A stretch of 64,000 bases of DNA, taken from contig NZ_JACYOT010000005.1 of NCBI RefSeq assembly GCF_014858005.1, positions 310,001 to 374,000 on the forward strand, written 5' to 3'. Each line of letters opens with the position of its first letter. Within the stretch, counting starts at the first letter, position 1. This stretch comes from Propioniciclava soli. Lineage in GTDB: Bacteria > Actinomycetota > Actinomycetes > Propionibacteriales > Propionibacteriaceae. Below, piece after piece: positions 27,303 to 36,167 of the stretch. The translations under genes and the position numbers were made by a program. The notes under the pieces were generated by a model. That model ran no database searches and was not told where the DNA came from. It saw only the letters and a list, made by a program, of their open reading frames with translations.

Positions 27303-27965
27303 TCACCCGCGCGGTGCCGCGATCTGCGCGGCGAGGTGGCCGGCGCCGTAGCCGTTGTCGATGTTGACCACGCCGACCCCGGGCGCGCAGGCGTTGAGCA
27401 TGGTGAGCAGCGGGGCGATCCCGCCGAACGCGGCGCCGTAGCCCACCGACGTCGGCACCGCGACGACCGGGCACGCGACGAGCCCGGCGATCAGCCCCGG
27501 CAGGGCGCCGTCCATGCCCGCGACGACCACGACCACGCCGGCCGAGCGGAACAGCTCCAGGCGGCTGAGCGTGCGGTGCAACCCCGCGATGCCGACGTCG
27601 ACCACCAGCTCGGCGCGCCGGCCGAGGTGGCGGGCGGTGAGGAGGGCCTCGCGGGCCACCGGCAGGTCGGACGTGCCGGCGCACGCCACGACCACGAGCT
27701 CGCCGGACGCCTCGGGCTGCCGCGCCGGCCACACCAGCAGCCGGGCCACCGGGTCGTGGAAGGCGTCGGGCAGCACGGTGAGGATGGCGGCGGCGCGGTC
27801 GGCGTCCGCGCGGGTGAAGATCGTGACCACGTCGGCCCGCGCACCCACCCGGCGGGCGATCTCGGCGCACGCCTCGACCGACTTGCCCTCGCAGTAGACG
27901 GCCTCGGGGTAGCCGCGGCGCTCGCCGCGGCCGAGATCGAGGTCGGCGACGTCGTCGTCAGCCAC
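27303..27965 (-). CDS. larB: Pyridinium-3,5-biscarboxylic acid mononucleotide synthase LarB
   Basis: 220 residues. Carboxylates and hydrolyses nicotinic acid adenine dinucleotide in the first step of nickel-pincer nucleotide (NPN) cofactor synthesis. It has the LarB N-terminus LDLGRGERRGYPEAVYCEGK and the PurE-like core (VACAGTSDLPVAREA, VVVAGMDGALPGLIAGL, PTSVGYGAAFGG, NIDNGYGAGHLAAQI). The GTG start overlaps the larE stop by 8 bp. Convergent with recO; last gene of the minus-strand run. Confidence 0.94.
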   Translation of the reverse strand: MADDDVADLDLGRGERRGYPEAVYCEGKSVEACAEIARRVGARADVVTIFTRADADRAAAILTVLPDAFHDPVARLLVWPARQPEASGELVVVACAGTSDLPVAREALLTARHLGRRAELVVDVGIAGLHRTLSRLELFRSAGVVVVVAGMDGALPGLIAGLVACPVVAVPTSVGYGAAFGGIAPLLTMLNACAPGVGVVNIDNGYGAGHLAAQIAAPRG

Positions 27966-28827
27966 GCGAGCGCACCACCTGCAGCGTGAACGCGCCGGAC
28001 TGGATGCCCGCGAGATCGACCGTCACGTGCCGGAACCCCGCCGCGCGGATGCCCCCGAGCGCTTGCTCGCGCACGCCGGCGTCCGCCAGGCGCGCCAGCT
28101 CGGCGACCGGCACCTCGATGCGGGCGATGTCGCCGTGGTGGCGCAGCCGCGCGTCGGTGAAGCCCAGCGCGCGCAGCACCTCCTCGCCGGCCTCGATCTG
28201 GCGCAGCTTCGCCGGCGTGACCTCCTGGCCGTGCGGGATGCGGCTGGCCAGGCAGGGCGCGGCCGGCTTGTCGGCCACCCCCAGCCCCAGCGCGCGGGCA
28301 AGCGCGCGGACGCGCTCCTTCGTCAGCCCGGCGGTGGCGAGCGGACGCAGCACCGCGTGGTTCGTCGCCGCCTGGGCACCCGGCCGGTCGGGCCGCACCG
28401 CGTCGTCGGCGTTCTCGCCGTAGGCCACCGCGCCCAGCGCGTGCTCGGCGACGAGCGTCGCGTCGATGACGGTGAACATCTCGTCCTTGCAGTGGAAGCA
28501 CCGGTCGACGCCGTTGGCGCGATAGGCGGGGTTGGCGTCCTCGTGGGTGGCGAACTCGGCCAGGCGGGCGCCCATCTCGGACGCCGTCGCCCGCGCCCGC
28601 GCCAGCTCGTCGCGGGCCAGCGACGGCGACACCGCCAGCAGGCCCAGCACGGCGTCCGGCCCCAGCGCGCGGACGCCCACCGCGAGCAGCACCGCGGAGT
28701 CGACCCCACCGGAGAACGCCACCCCGACGCGACCGTGGCCGGCCAGCAGCGCGGCGACGGCGTCGGCGTCGGCCCGTGGCCCCTCCGGCAGGGCGGCGAA
28801 CGGGGCGGTGGCTGGGGCAGATGTCAT
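27958..28827 (-). CDS. larE: ATP-dependent sulfur transferase LarE (three-cysteine type)
   Basis: 289 residues. Converts the carboxylates of the LarB product to thiocarboxylates. The PP-loop SGGVDS is at residues 39-44. Three cysteines are conserved: Cys110 and Cys113 (RCFHCKD) and Cys192 (PCLASRIPHG). LarE proteins with one Cys sacrifice its sulfur; three-Cys forms are reported to carry a [4Fe-4S] cluster and act catalytically, so this one is predicted to be of the cluster type. The start at 28827 excludes a low-complexity upstream frame. Confidence 0.93.
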   Translation of the reverse strand: MTSAPATAPFAALPEGPRADADAVAALLAGHGRVGVAFSGGVDSAVLLAVGVRALGPDAVLGLLAVSPSLARDELARARATASEMGARLAEFATHEDANPAYRANGVDRCFHCKDEMFTVIDATLVAEHALGAVAYGENADDAVRPDRPGAQAATNHAVLRPLATAGLTKERVRALARALGLGVADKPAAPCLASRIPHGQEVTPAKLRQIEAGEEVLRALGFTDARLRHHGDIARIEVPVAELARLADAGVREQALGGIRAAGFRHVTVDLAGIQSGAFTLQVVRSRG

Positions 28828-28838
28828 CGGGCGGCAGT

Positions 28839-29819
28839 CTAGCCGCGGGGCGCGCCGGCCGGCGCGGCGGCGTCCCACCACTGCAGGACGCGCTCGGCAT
28901 GGAAGGTGAGCCAGCGGGACGGCTCGCCCGCATCGGCGTCCACGAGGAACCAGACGGCACCGGGGTCGCGGCGGCCCTGCAGCCACCGGCCGTCGCCGGT
29001 GCGCTGCGCGCGCAGCGCGTCGATGGCGGGGGCCAGCCGGGGGTCGGGTGGGGTGCCGTCGAGCAGGGCCGCCGCGCGGACGTGGTCGAGCGCGCGGAGC
29101 ACCGAGTAGCGCCAGCGGAAGGGGTACTCCAGGGCGTCCACCCAGTCCCCCACCGGCTCACCGGTGGAGGCGCGCAACCGCAGGCCGCGCGAGAGCTGGT
29201 ACTCCTCGGCGGGGGCGCGCAGCTCCCGCGTGGAACCGCCGCCCAGCTCCTCGAACTGGCGCAGGCCGATCAGCGCGTTGAGCGTCGAGTGGAACGAGCT
29301 GCGCGTGTCACCGCTGACCCACTCGCAGTTCCAGCCGCCGTCGGCCATGCGGTGCTCGGCGAACCAGGCGAGCAGACCACCGACGTCCGCGCCGAGCCAC
29401 TGGCCGTTCGCGAGGGTCCAGGCGTTGATGCAGGCGTCCACCTCCCCGCCCCAGTAGGGCAGGTCGTCGTACTCCCAGCGGGAGTTCGCCGCCAGCTGGT
29501 CGGCCGTGCCCGCCAGGACGCCGGCGTCCACCCCCCACTCGCGCAGGCTGTTCAGCGCCCAGGTGGTGGCGAGCCACGGCTGGGACTCCCGATCCCCCCA
29601 CTCCACGGGGTGGGTGATCGTCGTCGGGAAGTAGGCGCCGCCGGCCCACTGGCCGTCGTCGTCCTGCAGCGCGAGCAGCCGCGCGCCGAACCCCTCGGTC
29701 GCGACCCGGGCGCGGGTCGCCTGCCACGTGACCTCGTCGGCCCCGGCGAGATCACGCTCGACCTGCCAGCGCAGGGCCGGGTCGGAGTCGAGCAGCCAGT
29801 CGAGCACTGCGGTGTCCAT
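28839..29819 (-). CDS. Squalene-cyclase/prenyltransferase-repeat protein of unknown function
   Basis: 326 residues with an alpha/alpha-barrel signature: repeats containing QDDDGQWAGG (residues 52-61), WALNSLREWGVD, CINAWTLANGQW, MADGGWNCEW and FHSTLNALIGLRQFEE. These QW-like motifs occur in terpene cyclases, prenyltransferase beta subunits and related folds, but no DxDD catalytic motif is visible. It sits between larC (9 bp upstream) and larE (11 bp downstream) on the same strand. Whether it takes part in cofactor chemistry is unknown. Confidence 0.75.
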   Translation of the reverse strand: MDTAVLDWLLDSDPALRWQVERDLAGADEVTWQATRARVATEGFGARLLALQDDDGQWAGGAYFPTTITHPVEWGDRESQPWLATTWALNSLREWGVDAGVLAGTADQLAANSRWEYDDLPYWGGEVDACINAWTLANGQWLGADVGGLLAWFAEHRMADGGWNCEWVSGDTRSSFHSTLNALIGLRQFEELGGGSTRELRAPAEEYQLSRGLRLRASTGEPVGDWVDALEYPFRWRYSVLRALDHVRAAALLDGTPPDPRLAPAIDALRAQRTGDGRWLQGRRDPGAVWFLVDADAGEPSRWLTFHAERVLQWWDAAAPAGAPRG

Positions 29820-29828
29820 GCCGCAACG

Positions 29829-31151
29829 CTACTGCGGGTGACGGACTCCCGGCATCAGCCCCGCGGCGACGATCGCCGCCGCGGCCCGCTGGGCCACCTC
29901 GGCCTCGGGGACGCCGAGCGCCCGCGCGGCGTCGACCACGGACGCGAACTCCGCGGCGGCGTGCAGCACGCGGCCCCCGCGCGCGCCGACCTTGACGCGC
30001 ACCGACTGGCCGAGGACGTCGACGTCGGTCCAGGACCGGTCGAGCACGGTGCGCGTCACGGGCGACTCGCGGACGCCCAGGGTGGTCGTGTGCGACAGCA
30101 ACACGTCGATGATCCGCGGCCGGGACGCCGCGTCGGCGAGGGCGTGCACGGTGAACGCGGGGCGTCCTTTCTTCATCTGGATCGGGACGAGCCACGCGTC
30201 GGCGGCACCGGCGGCCAGGCAGGCGTCCAGCACCCCGGGCCACAGGCGGGGGTCGAGGTCGTCGACGTTGGCGCGGAGCTCGGCGAGATCGGTGGCCGGG
30301 TGGTCGGCCACCGACTCGCCAAGCATCACGCGGACGACGTTGGGCCGGCCCGGGGTGTCGCGGCCGCCCGCTCCCACGCCGAGGCCGGTCACCAGCAGGG
30401 GCGGCAGCGCCTCGCAGACGTCGGCCAGCGCCCGGATGAGCGCGACCCCCGTCGGGGTGGCCAGCTCACCCGGTTCGCCGGGGGGCAGCACCTCGGCGGG
30501 GGTGTCGTGGGCTCCGGTGGCAGGGTCGTCTTGGTGGCCGTGCGGGTACGGATGCGCGTGCGGGTGCGCGTGCCCGGGTGCGTGGGCTCTGGGCGTGCCG
30601 GCGGACGCCAGGGTCCGCCAGCCCACCACGAGGCGGGCGACCGCGGGCACGGGGACGGGGATGTCGCCGTGGGCGGCGCGGACGCGTCCGGAGCCGAGCG
30701 CCACCGGGGAGGCCGACACGCTGGTGACGCCCAGCAGCCGCAACGCCTCGCACGAGCCGACGACGTCGGCGATCGAGTCGAGCGCGCCCACCTCGTGGAA
30801 GTGGACGTCGTCGGGGGCGATGCCGTGGGTGGCGCCCTCGGCGTCCGCCAACCGGCCGAAGACGGCCAGGGCCCGGTCACGGGTGGTCGGATCGAGGTCG
30901 GCCTCGGCCAGGCGGGCCCGGATCGAGCGCCACGTGCGGTGCGGCGGGTCGTCGGTCAGGACGCGGACCCGCGCCTTGGTGCCGCGTTGACCCGCCCGGT
31001 CGACCACCTCGGTCTCGAGGCGCACCGAGCCGGGCGCGACGGCGTCCAGCGCCTGTTGCACGGCGGCCACGTCCGCGCCGGCGTCCAACAGACTGCCGAG
31101 CACCATGTCGCCGGCGACCCCGGCGGTGACGTCGAACCACGCGTGAACCAT
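29829..31151 (-). CDS. larC: Nickel-insertion protein LarC (single ORF)
   Basis: 440 residues. A CTP-dependent cyclometallase that inserts nickel into the pincer nucleotide. The N-terminus VHAWFDVTAGVAGDMVLGSLLDAGAD matches the family, followed by VHFHEVGALDSIADVVG and the C-terminal domain with NVDDLDPRLWPGVLDACL and PIQMKKGRPAFTV. Lactobacillus makes this protein by ribosomal frameshifting; here it is one uninterrupted frame. A His-rich segment (seven His in residues 190-206) suits nickel storage or delivery. The ATG at 31151 has CAGGAT 7 nt upstream. Confidence 0.95.
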   Translation of the reverse strand: MVHAWFDVTAGVAGDMVLGSLLDAGADVAAVQQALDAVAPGSVRLETEVVDRAGQRGTKARVRVLTDDPPHRTWRSIRARLAEADLDPTTRDRALAVFGRLADAEGATHGIAPDDVHFHEVGALDSIADVVGSCEALRLLGVTSVSASPVALGSGRVRAAHGDIPVPVPAVARLVVGWRTLASAGTPRAHAPGHAHPHAHPYPHGHQDDPATGAHDTPAEVLPPGEPGELATPTGVALIRALADVCEALPPLLVTGLGVGAGGRDTPGRPNVVRVMLGESVADHPATDLAELRANVDDLDPRLWPGVLDACLAAGAADAWLVPIQMKKGRPAFTVHALADAASRPRIIDVLLSHTTTLGVRESPVTRTVLDRSWTDVDVLGQSVRVKVGARGGRVLHAAAEFASVVDAARALGVPEAEVAQRAAAAIVAAGLMPGVRHPQ

Positions 31152-31181
31152 GGGCCCCATCCTGCCCGGTCCGAGGAAGCG

Positions 31182-32414
31182 TCAGGCGCCCGCGCCGCCC
31201 CGCCGCTTGCTGATGAGGTCGAACGCCACGGCGCCGAGCAGCACCAGTCCCTTGATGGCCTGCTGCCACGCGGGGTCGACGGACAGGATCGACAGGCCCA
31301 TGTTGAGCACGCCCATGATGAGGGCGCCGATGATCGCGCCGGAGACCCGGCCGATGCCGCCCGTCACCGCGGTGCCACCGATGAAGCAGGCGGCGATGGC
31401 GTCCAGCTCGAAGTTGACGCCCGCCGCGGCGATGCCGGCGCCCGCGCGCGAGGTGGTGACCACGGACGCCAGCGCCGCGAGCACGCCCATGTTGACGAAG
31501 ATCCAGAAGTTGGTCTGCCGCACGTTGACACCCGAGAGCCGCGCCGCCGCGACGTTGCCACCGATGGCGTAGATGTGCCGCCCGAAGACGGTGCGGTTCA
31601 TCACGAAGGCGTAGACGAGGATCAGGGTGGCGCAGAGGATGAGCACGAACGGGGTGCCGATGGAGCTGTTTGCCAGCGTCCAGGTGAAGAAGAGGATGAG
31701 CGCGACGATCAGGCCGTTGCGGATCCAGAACATCGCGGCTCCCTCGGGTGCGAGCCCGTGGCGGGTCATCGTGGCCCGGTTGCGCAGCTGGGACACGACG
31801 AGACCGACGGCGGCGACCACGCCGATGACCACGGTCAACACGTCCAGGTTGCCGACGTAGCCGAGCCAGCCCAGCGCGCCCCGGTTGCTGATGGCGATGA
31901 ACCCGGCGGGCAGCCCCGCGATGGTCTCACCGACGATGACGATCGCCAGACCGCGGAAGAGCAGCATGCCGGCCAGCGTCACGATGAACGCCGGGACGCC
32001 CATGAAGGCGACCCAGAACCCCTGCCAGCAGCCGATCAGCGCGCCGACGACCAGGGCCAGGAGCACGGCCAGCGGCCAGGGCAGGTTCCACTGCATCATC
32101 GAGATCGCCAGCACGCCGCCGATGAACGCGACGACCGACCCGACGGACAGGTCGATGTGCCCGGCGACGATGACCATGAGCATGCCGATGGCCAGGATCA
32201 TCACGTACGCGTTCTGCTGCAGCAGGCTGGCCACGTTGTTGGGCATCAGCAACCGGCCGCCGGTGAGGAACTGGAACAACAGCACGATCGCGACGAGCGC
32301 GCCGAGGATGCCGTACTGCCGCAGCGCCGACGCGCGCTGGGTCGCCGACTTCGGCGCGGCCGGCTGGGGCTCGGGCGCGGCGGCGGCAGGGGTTGTGGAG
32401 GCGGACGCCGTCAT
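31182..32414 (-). CDS. mmsB: Multiple-sugar ABC transporter permease, MmsB/GguB type
   Basis: 410 residues with about ten predicted membrane helices after an Ala/Pro-rich N-terminus. CUT2-type features: MLMVIVAGHIDLSVGSVVAF and ISRVRQ-like region GGNVAAARLSGVNVRQTNFW, then FIGGTAVTGGIGRVSGAIIG. It works as a homodimer with the MmsA-type ATPase encoded 4 bp upstream. The chvE/mmsA/mmsB (gguAB) set typically imports arabinose, xylose, galactose or glucose. Next downstream is larC, 30 bp away on the same strand. Confidence 0.92.
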   Translation of the reverse strand: MTASASTTPAAAAPEPQPAAPKSATQRASALRQYGILGALVAIVLLFQFLTGGRLLMPNNVASLLQQNAYVMILAIGMLMVIVAGHIDLSVGSVVAFIGGVLAISMMQWNLPWPLAVLLALVVGALIGCWQGFWVAFMGVPAFIVTLAGMLLFRGLAIVIVGETIAGLPAGFIAISNRGALGWLGYVGNLDVLTVVIGVVAAVGLVVSQLRNRATMTRHGLAPEGAAMFWIRNGLIVALILFFTWTLANSSIGTPFVLILCATLILVYAFVMNRTVFGRHIYAIGGNVAAARLSGVNVRQTNFWIFVNMGVLAALASVVTTSRAGAGIAAAGVNFELDAIAACFIGGTAVTGGIGRVSGAIIGALIMGVLNMGLSILSVDPAWQQAIKGLVLLGAVAFDLISKRRGGAGA

Positions 32415-32418
32415 CGGG

Positions 32419-33957
32419 TCACCTTTCCTTGTGCTGGGTCATGAGGGCCATGAGGCTCTCCTGGTCGGCGTCGGCGCGGTCGAGTTGGCCGGTGATGCGG
32501 CCCGCCGACAGGGTGAAGATGCGGTCGCAGATGCCGAGGAGCTCGGGCAGCTCCGACGAGATGACGACCACGGCCTTGCCGGCGTCCGCCAACGCGTTGA
32601 TGTGGGTGTAGATCTCGTACTTGGCCCCCACGTCGATGCCGCGCGTGGGTTCGTCGAGGATGAGGACCTCCGGCTCGCTGAACATCCACTTCGCCAGCAC
32701 GACCTTTTGCTGGTTGCCGCCCGAGAGCTGCCCGACGACGGTGTCCACCGACGGGGCGCGCGTGTTCAGCTTGGTGCGGTAGCCGTCGGCGACGACATAC
32801 TCCTTGGGGTTGTCGACGACGCCTGCCGTGGACACCTTGTCCAGCGCGGCGGAGGTCGTGTTGTGCTTGATGTCGTCGATGAGGTTCAGCCCGTAGCGCT
32901 TGCGGTCCTCCGACGCGTAGGCGAACCCGAGCTGGATCGCGCGGTCCACCGTGGCGGGCTGCACCTCCTCGCCGTGGAGGAACACCCGCCCGCTGATGCG
33001 CGTGCCCCACGAGCGTCCGAACAGGCTCATGGCGAGCTCCGTCCGGCCAGCGCCCATGAGCCCCGCGATGCCGACGATCTCGCCGGCCCGCACGTCCAGG
33101 TTCGCCCCGCGGACGACGGCCCGCTCGGGGTCGAGCGGGTGGTGCACCGTCCAGTCCTCGACGCGCAGCACCTCGGCGCCGAGGCGGGGCGTCCGCTCGG
33201 GGAACCGGTGGTCGAGGCTGCGGCCCACCATCGCGCGGATGATGCGGGCCTCGGTGACCGGCTCGGCGCCGTGCATGTCCATCGTCTCGATGGTCTGGCC
33301 GTCACGGATCACCGTCGTCGTGTCCGCGATGGCCTCGATCTCGTTCAGCTTGTGACTGATGATGATGCAGGTGATGCCCTCGGTGCGCAGCCCCCGGATG
33401 AGGTCGAGCAGATGCGCGGAGTCGTCGTCGTTGAGCGCGGCGGTCGGCTCGTCCAGGATCAACAACCGGACGTCCTTGCTGAGCGCCTTGGCGATCTCGA
33501 CGAGCTGCTGCTTGCCGACGCCGAGGTGCATCACGACCGTCTCGGGCGCCTCGGCGAGGCCGACGCGGGTGAGGAGGGCCGAGGCCTGCGCGTTGGTGGC
33601 GTTCCAGTCGATGACGCCGCCCCGGGCACGTTCGTTGCCGAGGAAGATGTTCTCCGCGATCGAGAGGAACGGGCTCAGCGCCAGCTCCTGGTGGATGATG
33701 ACGACCCCGTCCCGTTCGGAGTCGCGGATGCCGCGGTAGCGCACCTCCGCGCCGTCGATGAGGATCTGACCGTCGTAGCTGCCGTGGGGGTACACCCCGG
33801 ACAGCACTTTCATCAGCGTCGACTTGCCGGCGCCGTTCTCACCACAGATGGCGTGCACCTCGCCCCGGCGCACCCGCAGATTCACGTTGGACAGCGCCTT
33901 GACGCCGGGGAACGTCTTCGTGATGTTCCGCATCTCGAGAATGGTGTCGTCGCTCAC
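32419..33957 (-). CDS. mmsA: Multiple-sugar ABC transporter ATP-binding protein, MmsA/GguA type
   Basis: 512 residues: two tandem ABC ATPase domains, as in all CUT2 importers. Domain 1 has Walker [10 protein letters not shown], signature [15 protein letters not shown] and Walker [12 protein letters not shown]. Domain 2 has a degenerate Walker A (GLMGAGRTE), signature [14 protein letters not shown] and [14 protein letters not shown]. The GTG at 33957 follows GGAAGG by 7 nt; the longer upstream frame crosses the stem-loop and is not coding. Confidence 0.94.
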   Translation of the reverse strand: MSDDTILEMRNITKTFPGVKALSNVNLRVRRGEVHAICGENGAGKSTLMKVLSGVYPHGSYDGQILIDGAEVRYRGIRDSERDGVVIIHQELALSPFLSIAENIFLGNERARGGVIDWNATNAQASALLTRVGLAEAPETVVMHLGVGKQQLVEIAKALSKDVRLLILDEPTAALNDDDSAHLLDLIRGLRTEGITCIIISHKLNEIEAIADTTTVIRDGQTIETMDMHGAEPVTEARIIRAMVGRSLDHRFPERTPRLGAEVLRVEDWTVHHPLDPERAVVRGANLDVRAGEIVGIAGLMGAGRTELAMSLFGRSWGTRISGRVFLHGEEVQPATVDRAIQLGFAYASEDRKRYGLNLIDDIKHNTTSAALDKVSTAGVVDNPKEYVVADGYRTKLNTRAPSVDTVVGQLSGGNQQKVVLAKWMFSEPEVLILDEPTRGIDVGAKYEIYTHINALADAGKAVVVISSELPELLGICDRIFTLSAGRITGQLDRADADQESLMALMTQHKER

Positions 33958-34023
33958 AGCGCGCCTTCCTGCTCCGCGCGACGAGATCTCGTCCGCACGA
34001 GCTGGTTGTGGTCGGGGCCGGGC

Positions 34024-34055
34024 GGTGGGGGACGCCCGCGTCGGCGTCCCCCACC
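34024..34055 (-). terminator. Perfect 13-bp stem-loop between binding protein and ATPase genes
   Basis: GGTGGGGGACGCC (34024-34036) and GGCGTCCCCCACC (34043-34055) pair perfectly with a 6-nt loop. It lies 7 bp after the chvE-like stop and 66 bp before the ATPase start. No U-tract, so it is more likely an mRNA-stabilising or partial-termination hairpin. Confidence 0.78.
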
Positions 34056-34062
34056 CCACGGG

Positions 34063-35190
34063 TCAGATCCCGAGGTCGGCCTTGGTGTAGAACCCGGACT
34101 CCACGAGGGTGTCCTCGATGTTGTCCTGCGTCACCACGACGGGCTCCAGCAGGTAGGTGGGGACCACCTTCTCGCCGTTGTCGTAGGTCTCGGTGTCGTT
34201 CACGTCGACCTCCTCGCCCTTGACGACCTGGTCGACCATGGTGGCCACCTGGTCACCCAGCTCGCGGGTGTCTTTCCACACCGTCATCGACTGCTTGCCG
34301 GCGATGATGTTCTGCACGTTCGCCTTGTCGGCGTCCTGGCCGGTGAGGATCGGGTAGCCCTCACCCGGGGTGTAGCCGGCTCCCTCGAGCGCCTGGGCGA
34401 TGCCGAGGGCCAACGAGTCGTTGGGGCTCAGCACGACATCGACCTTCTCGCCGCCGGCGTAGAAGGTGTTGAGGCGGTTCTGCATCTCGTCCTGGGCGTC
34501 CTTGCTGCCCCAGCCGAGGATGCCGATGCTCTGCCACTCCTCATCGGTCGCCGGCGCCTTGCCGGAGGGGACGGTGATCTGGCCCGACTGGATCAGCGGG
34601 TTGAGCACGTCCCACGCCCCGGAGAAGAAGAACTTGGCGTTGTTGTCGTCGGGTGAGCCGGCGAACGGTTCGAGCGTGACCTGGTCGCTGCCGATCTGCT
34701 CGGTGATGTACTCCCCCTGCAGCTTGCCGACGAGGTAGTTGTCGAACGTCGCGTAGTAGTCGACGTCGGGCGTCTCGTTGATGAGCCGGTCGTAGGCGAT
34801 CACCGTGATGTCGCGGCTCTTCGCGGTGGCCAGCACGGGCGCCAGCGCGGTGCCGTCGATCGAGGCGATGACCAGCACCTCCGGATCCTGGTTGATCATG
34901 TTCTGGATCTGGGTGATCTGCTGGTCGACCTTGTTGTCGGCGTACTGCAGGGTGGTCTCGTACCCCATCCCCTGCAACAGGGATTCCAGGTGGGCGCCGT
35001 CCTTGTTCCAGCGCTCGAGGCTGCGGGTCGGCATCGCGATCCCGATGAGGCCACCCTCGGCGGCGGCCGTGGTACCACCCGCGGTGGTCTCGCCCGTGGT
35101 CGTGGTTCCGGCACGCTCCGAGGAGCACCCGCCGAGCGCGAGGGCGAGGGCCAGGGCACTGGCCCCGATCGCCGCTGAGATGCGTCGCAT
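34063..35190 (-). CDS. chvE: Multiple-sugar-binding lipoprotein, ChvE type
   Basis: 375 residues. The lipoprotein signal peptide ends in LALGGC (Cys22), then a Thr/Gly/Ala linker, then the CUT2 binding fold: GIAMPTRSLERWNKDG, QYADNKVDQQITQIQNMI, VLVIASIDGTALAPVL, ITVIAYDRLI, SPNDSLALGIAQAL and LTGQDADKANVQNII. ChvE relatives bind aldopentoses and aldohexoses; the nearby araBDA and galM genes favour arabinose or galactose. AAAGGAA precedes the ATG. First gene of the importer-lar run and divergent from uppS. Confidence 0.93.
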   Translation of the reverse strand: MRRISAAIGASALALALALGGCSSERAGTTTTGETTAGGTTAAAEGGLIGIAMPTRSLERWNKDGAHLESLLQGMGYETTLQYADNKVDQQITQIQNMINQDPEVLVIASIDGTALAPVLATAKSRDITVIAYDRLINETPDVDYYATFDNYLVGKLQGEYITEQIGSDQVTLEPFAGSPDDNNAKFFFSGAWDVLNPLIQSGQITVPSGKAPATDEEWQSIGILGWGSKDAQDEMQNRLNTFYAGGEKVDVVLSPNDSLALGIAQALEGAGYTPGEGYPILTGQDADKANVQNIIAGKQSMTVWKDTRELGDQVATMVDQVVKGEEVDVNDTETYDNGEKVVPTYLLEPVVVTQDNIEDTLVESGFYTKADLGI

Positions 35191-35258
35191 CGCGTTCCTT
35201 TCTCTCCGCGGCCACTGCGCCGCGTCGCCGGGCGCCGCCACCACGCGCCACCCGGTGT

Positions 35259-35275
35259 TGTTGTTTCCCGCAACA
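35259..35275. promoter_or_regulatory. Possible operator upstream of chvE
   Basis: TGTTG and CAACA form a 5-bp inverted repeat around a 7-nt spacer in the chvE-uppS divergent region. Regulator unknown; it differs from both LacI-type elements described in this window. Confidence 0.3.
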
Positions 35276-35362
35276 TCGGGCTGGCGCACGGGCCACCGCA
35301 ATCACCACGGGGCGTGGCTGGACATCACAGTTTGGACACGGCCGGACGCCGCCCCCGGGGGG

Positions 35363-35368
35363 TAGCCT
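35363..35368 (+). promoter_or_regulatory. Putative -10 box TAGCCT of uppS (leaderless)
   Basis: TAGCCT ends 6 nt before the ATG at 35375 and there is no Shine-Dalgarno. A dedicated promoter would be expected if uppS lost read-through from recO. Confidence 0.45.
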
Positions 35369-35374
35369 TCGCCC

Positions 35375-36157
35375 ATGCCCGCGACGCCCCGACCGCCGAC
35401 CCCGCACCCCTCCGGAGCCCGTCCGCCGCGCCTGCCCCGCGCGGTCGTCCCCCAGCACGTGGCCGTCGTCATGGACGGCAACGGCCGGTGGGCCAAGGAG
35501 CGCGGTCTCCCCCGCACCGACGGCCACGCCCGCGGCGAGGCGTCCCTGCTCGACGTCATCCACGGCGCCATCGAGATCGGGGTGCCCTACCTCTCGGCGT
35601 ACGCCTTCTCCACCGAGAACTGGAAGCGGTCGCCCGACGAGGTGCGGTGGCTCATGGGGTTCAACCGCGACGTGATCCACCGGCGCCGCGAGGAGCTGAG
35701 CGCCATCGGCGTCCGCATCGTGTGGGCCGGACGCGCACCGCGGCTGTGGCGCAGCGTCATCAACGAGCTGAAGGTCGCGGAGCAGATGAGCGCGGCGAAC
35801 ACCACGCTCACGCTCCAGTTCTGCGTCAACTACGGCGGACGCGCCGAGATCGTGGACGCCGCCCGCCGCCTCGCGGCGGAGGCGCGGGCCGGTCGGCTCG
35901 ACCCGGAGAAGATCACCGAGAAGACGCTGCGCTCCCAGCTCTACTGGCCCGATGTGCCCGACGTGGACCTGTTCATCCGCAGCTCCGGTGAGCAGCGCAC
36001 GTCCAACTTCATGCTGTGGCAGTCCGCCTACGCCGAGATGGTGTTCCTCGACCGGCTGTGGCCCGACTTCGACCGGCGCGACCTGTGGGCCGCCGTCGAA
36101 CAGTACGCCCGCCGCGACCGCCGCTACGGCGGGGCGCTGCCCAACGAGAGCTCCTGA
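35375..36157 (+). CDS. uppS: Isoprenyl transferase (cis-prenyl diphosphate synthase)
   Basis: 260 residues. Condenses isopentenyl diphosphate units to polyprenyl diphosphate, the lipid carrier for cell-wall synthesis. Signature [19 protein letters not shown] carries the catalytic Asp and phosphate-binding residues; AFSTENWKR and [17 protein letters not shown](S)AYAE are the C-terminal signatures. A 30-residue Pro-rich N-terminal tail is specific to actinobacterial forms. Normally adjacent to recO, here separated from it by the importer-lar block. Confidence 0.96.
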   Translation: MPATPRPPTPHPSGARPPRLPRAVVPQHVAVVMDGNGRWAKERGLPRTDGHARGEASLLDVIHGAIEIGVPYLSAYAFSTENWKRSPDEVRWLMGFNRDVIHRRREELSAIGVRIVWAGRAPRLWRSVINELKVAEQMSAANTTLTLQFCVNYGGRAEIVDAARRLAAEARAGRLDPEKITEKTLRSQLYWPDVPDVDLFIRSSGEQRTSNFMLWQSAYAEMVFLDRLWPDFDRRDLWAAVEQYARRDRRYGGALPNESS

Positions 36158-36167
36158 CGCCGCCCCG

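Noticed and set aside
30525-30590. Frameshift site within larC, as in Lactobacillus larC1/larC2
   Set aside because: The reading frame is continuous through both domains, so no frameshift is needed.
27303-35190. Inserted block as a transposon or integrative element
   Set aside because: No transposase, integrase, tRNA target or terminal inverted repeats seen; base composition resembles the flanks.
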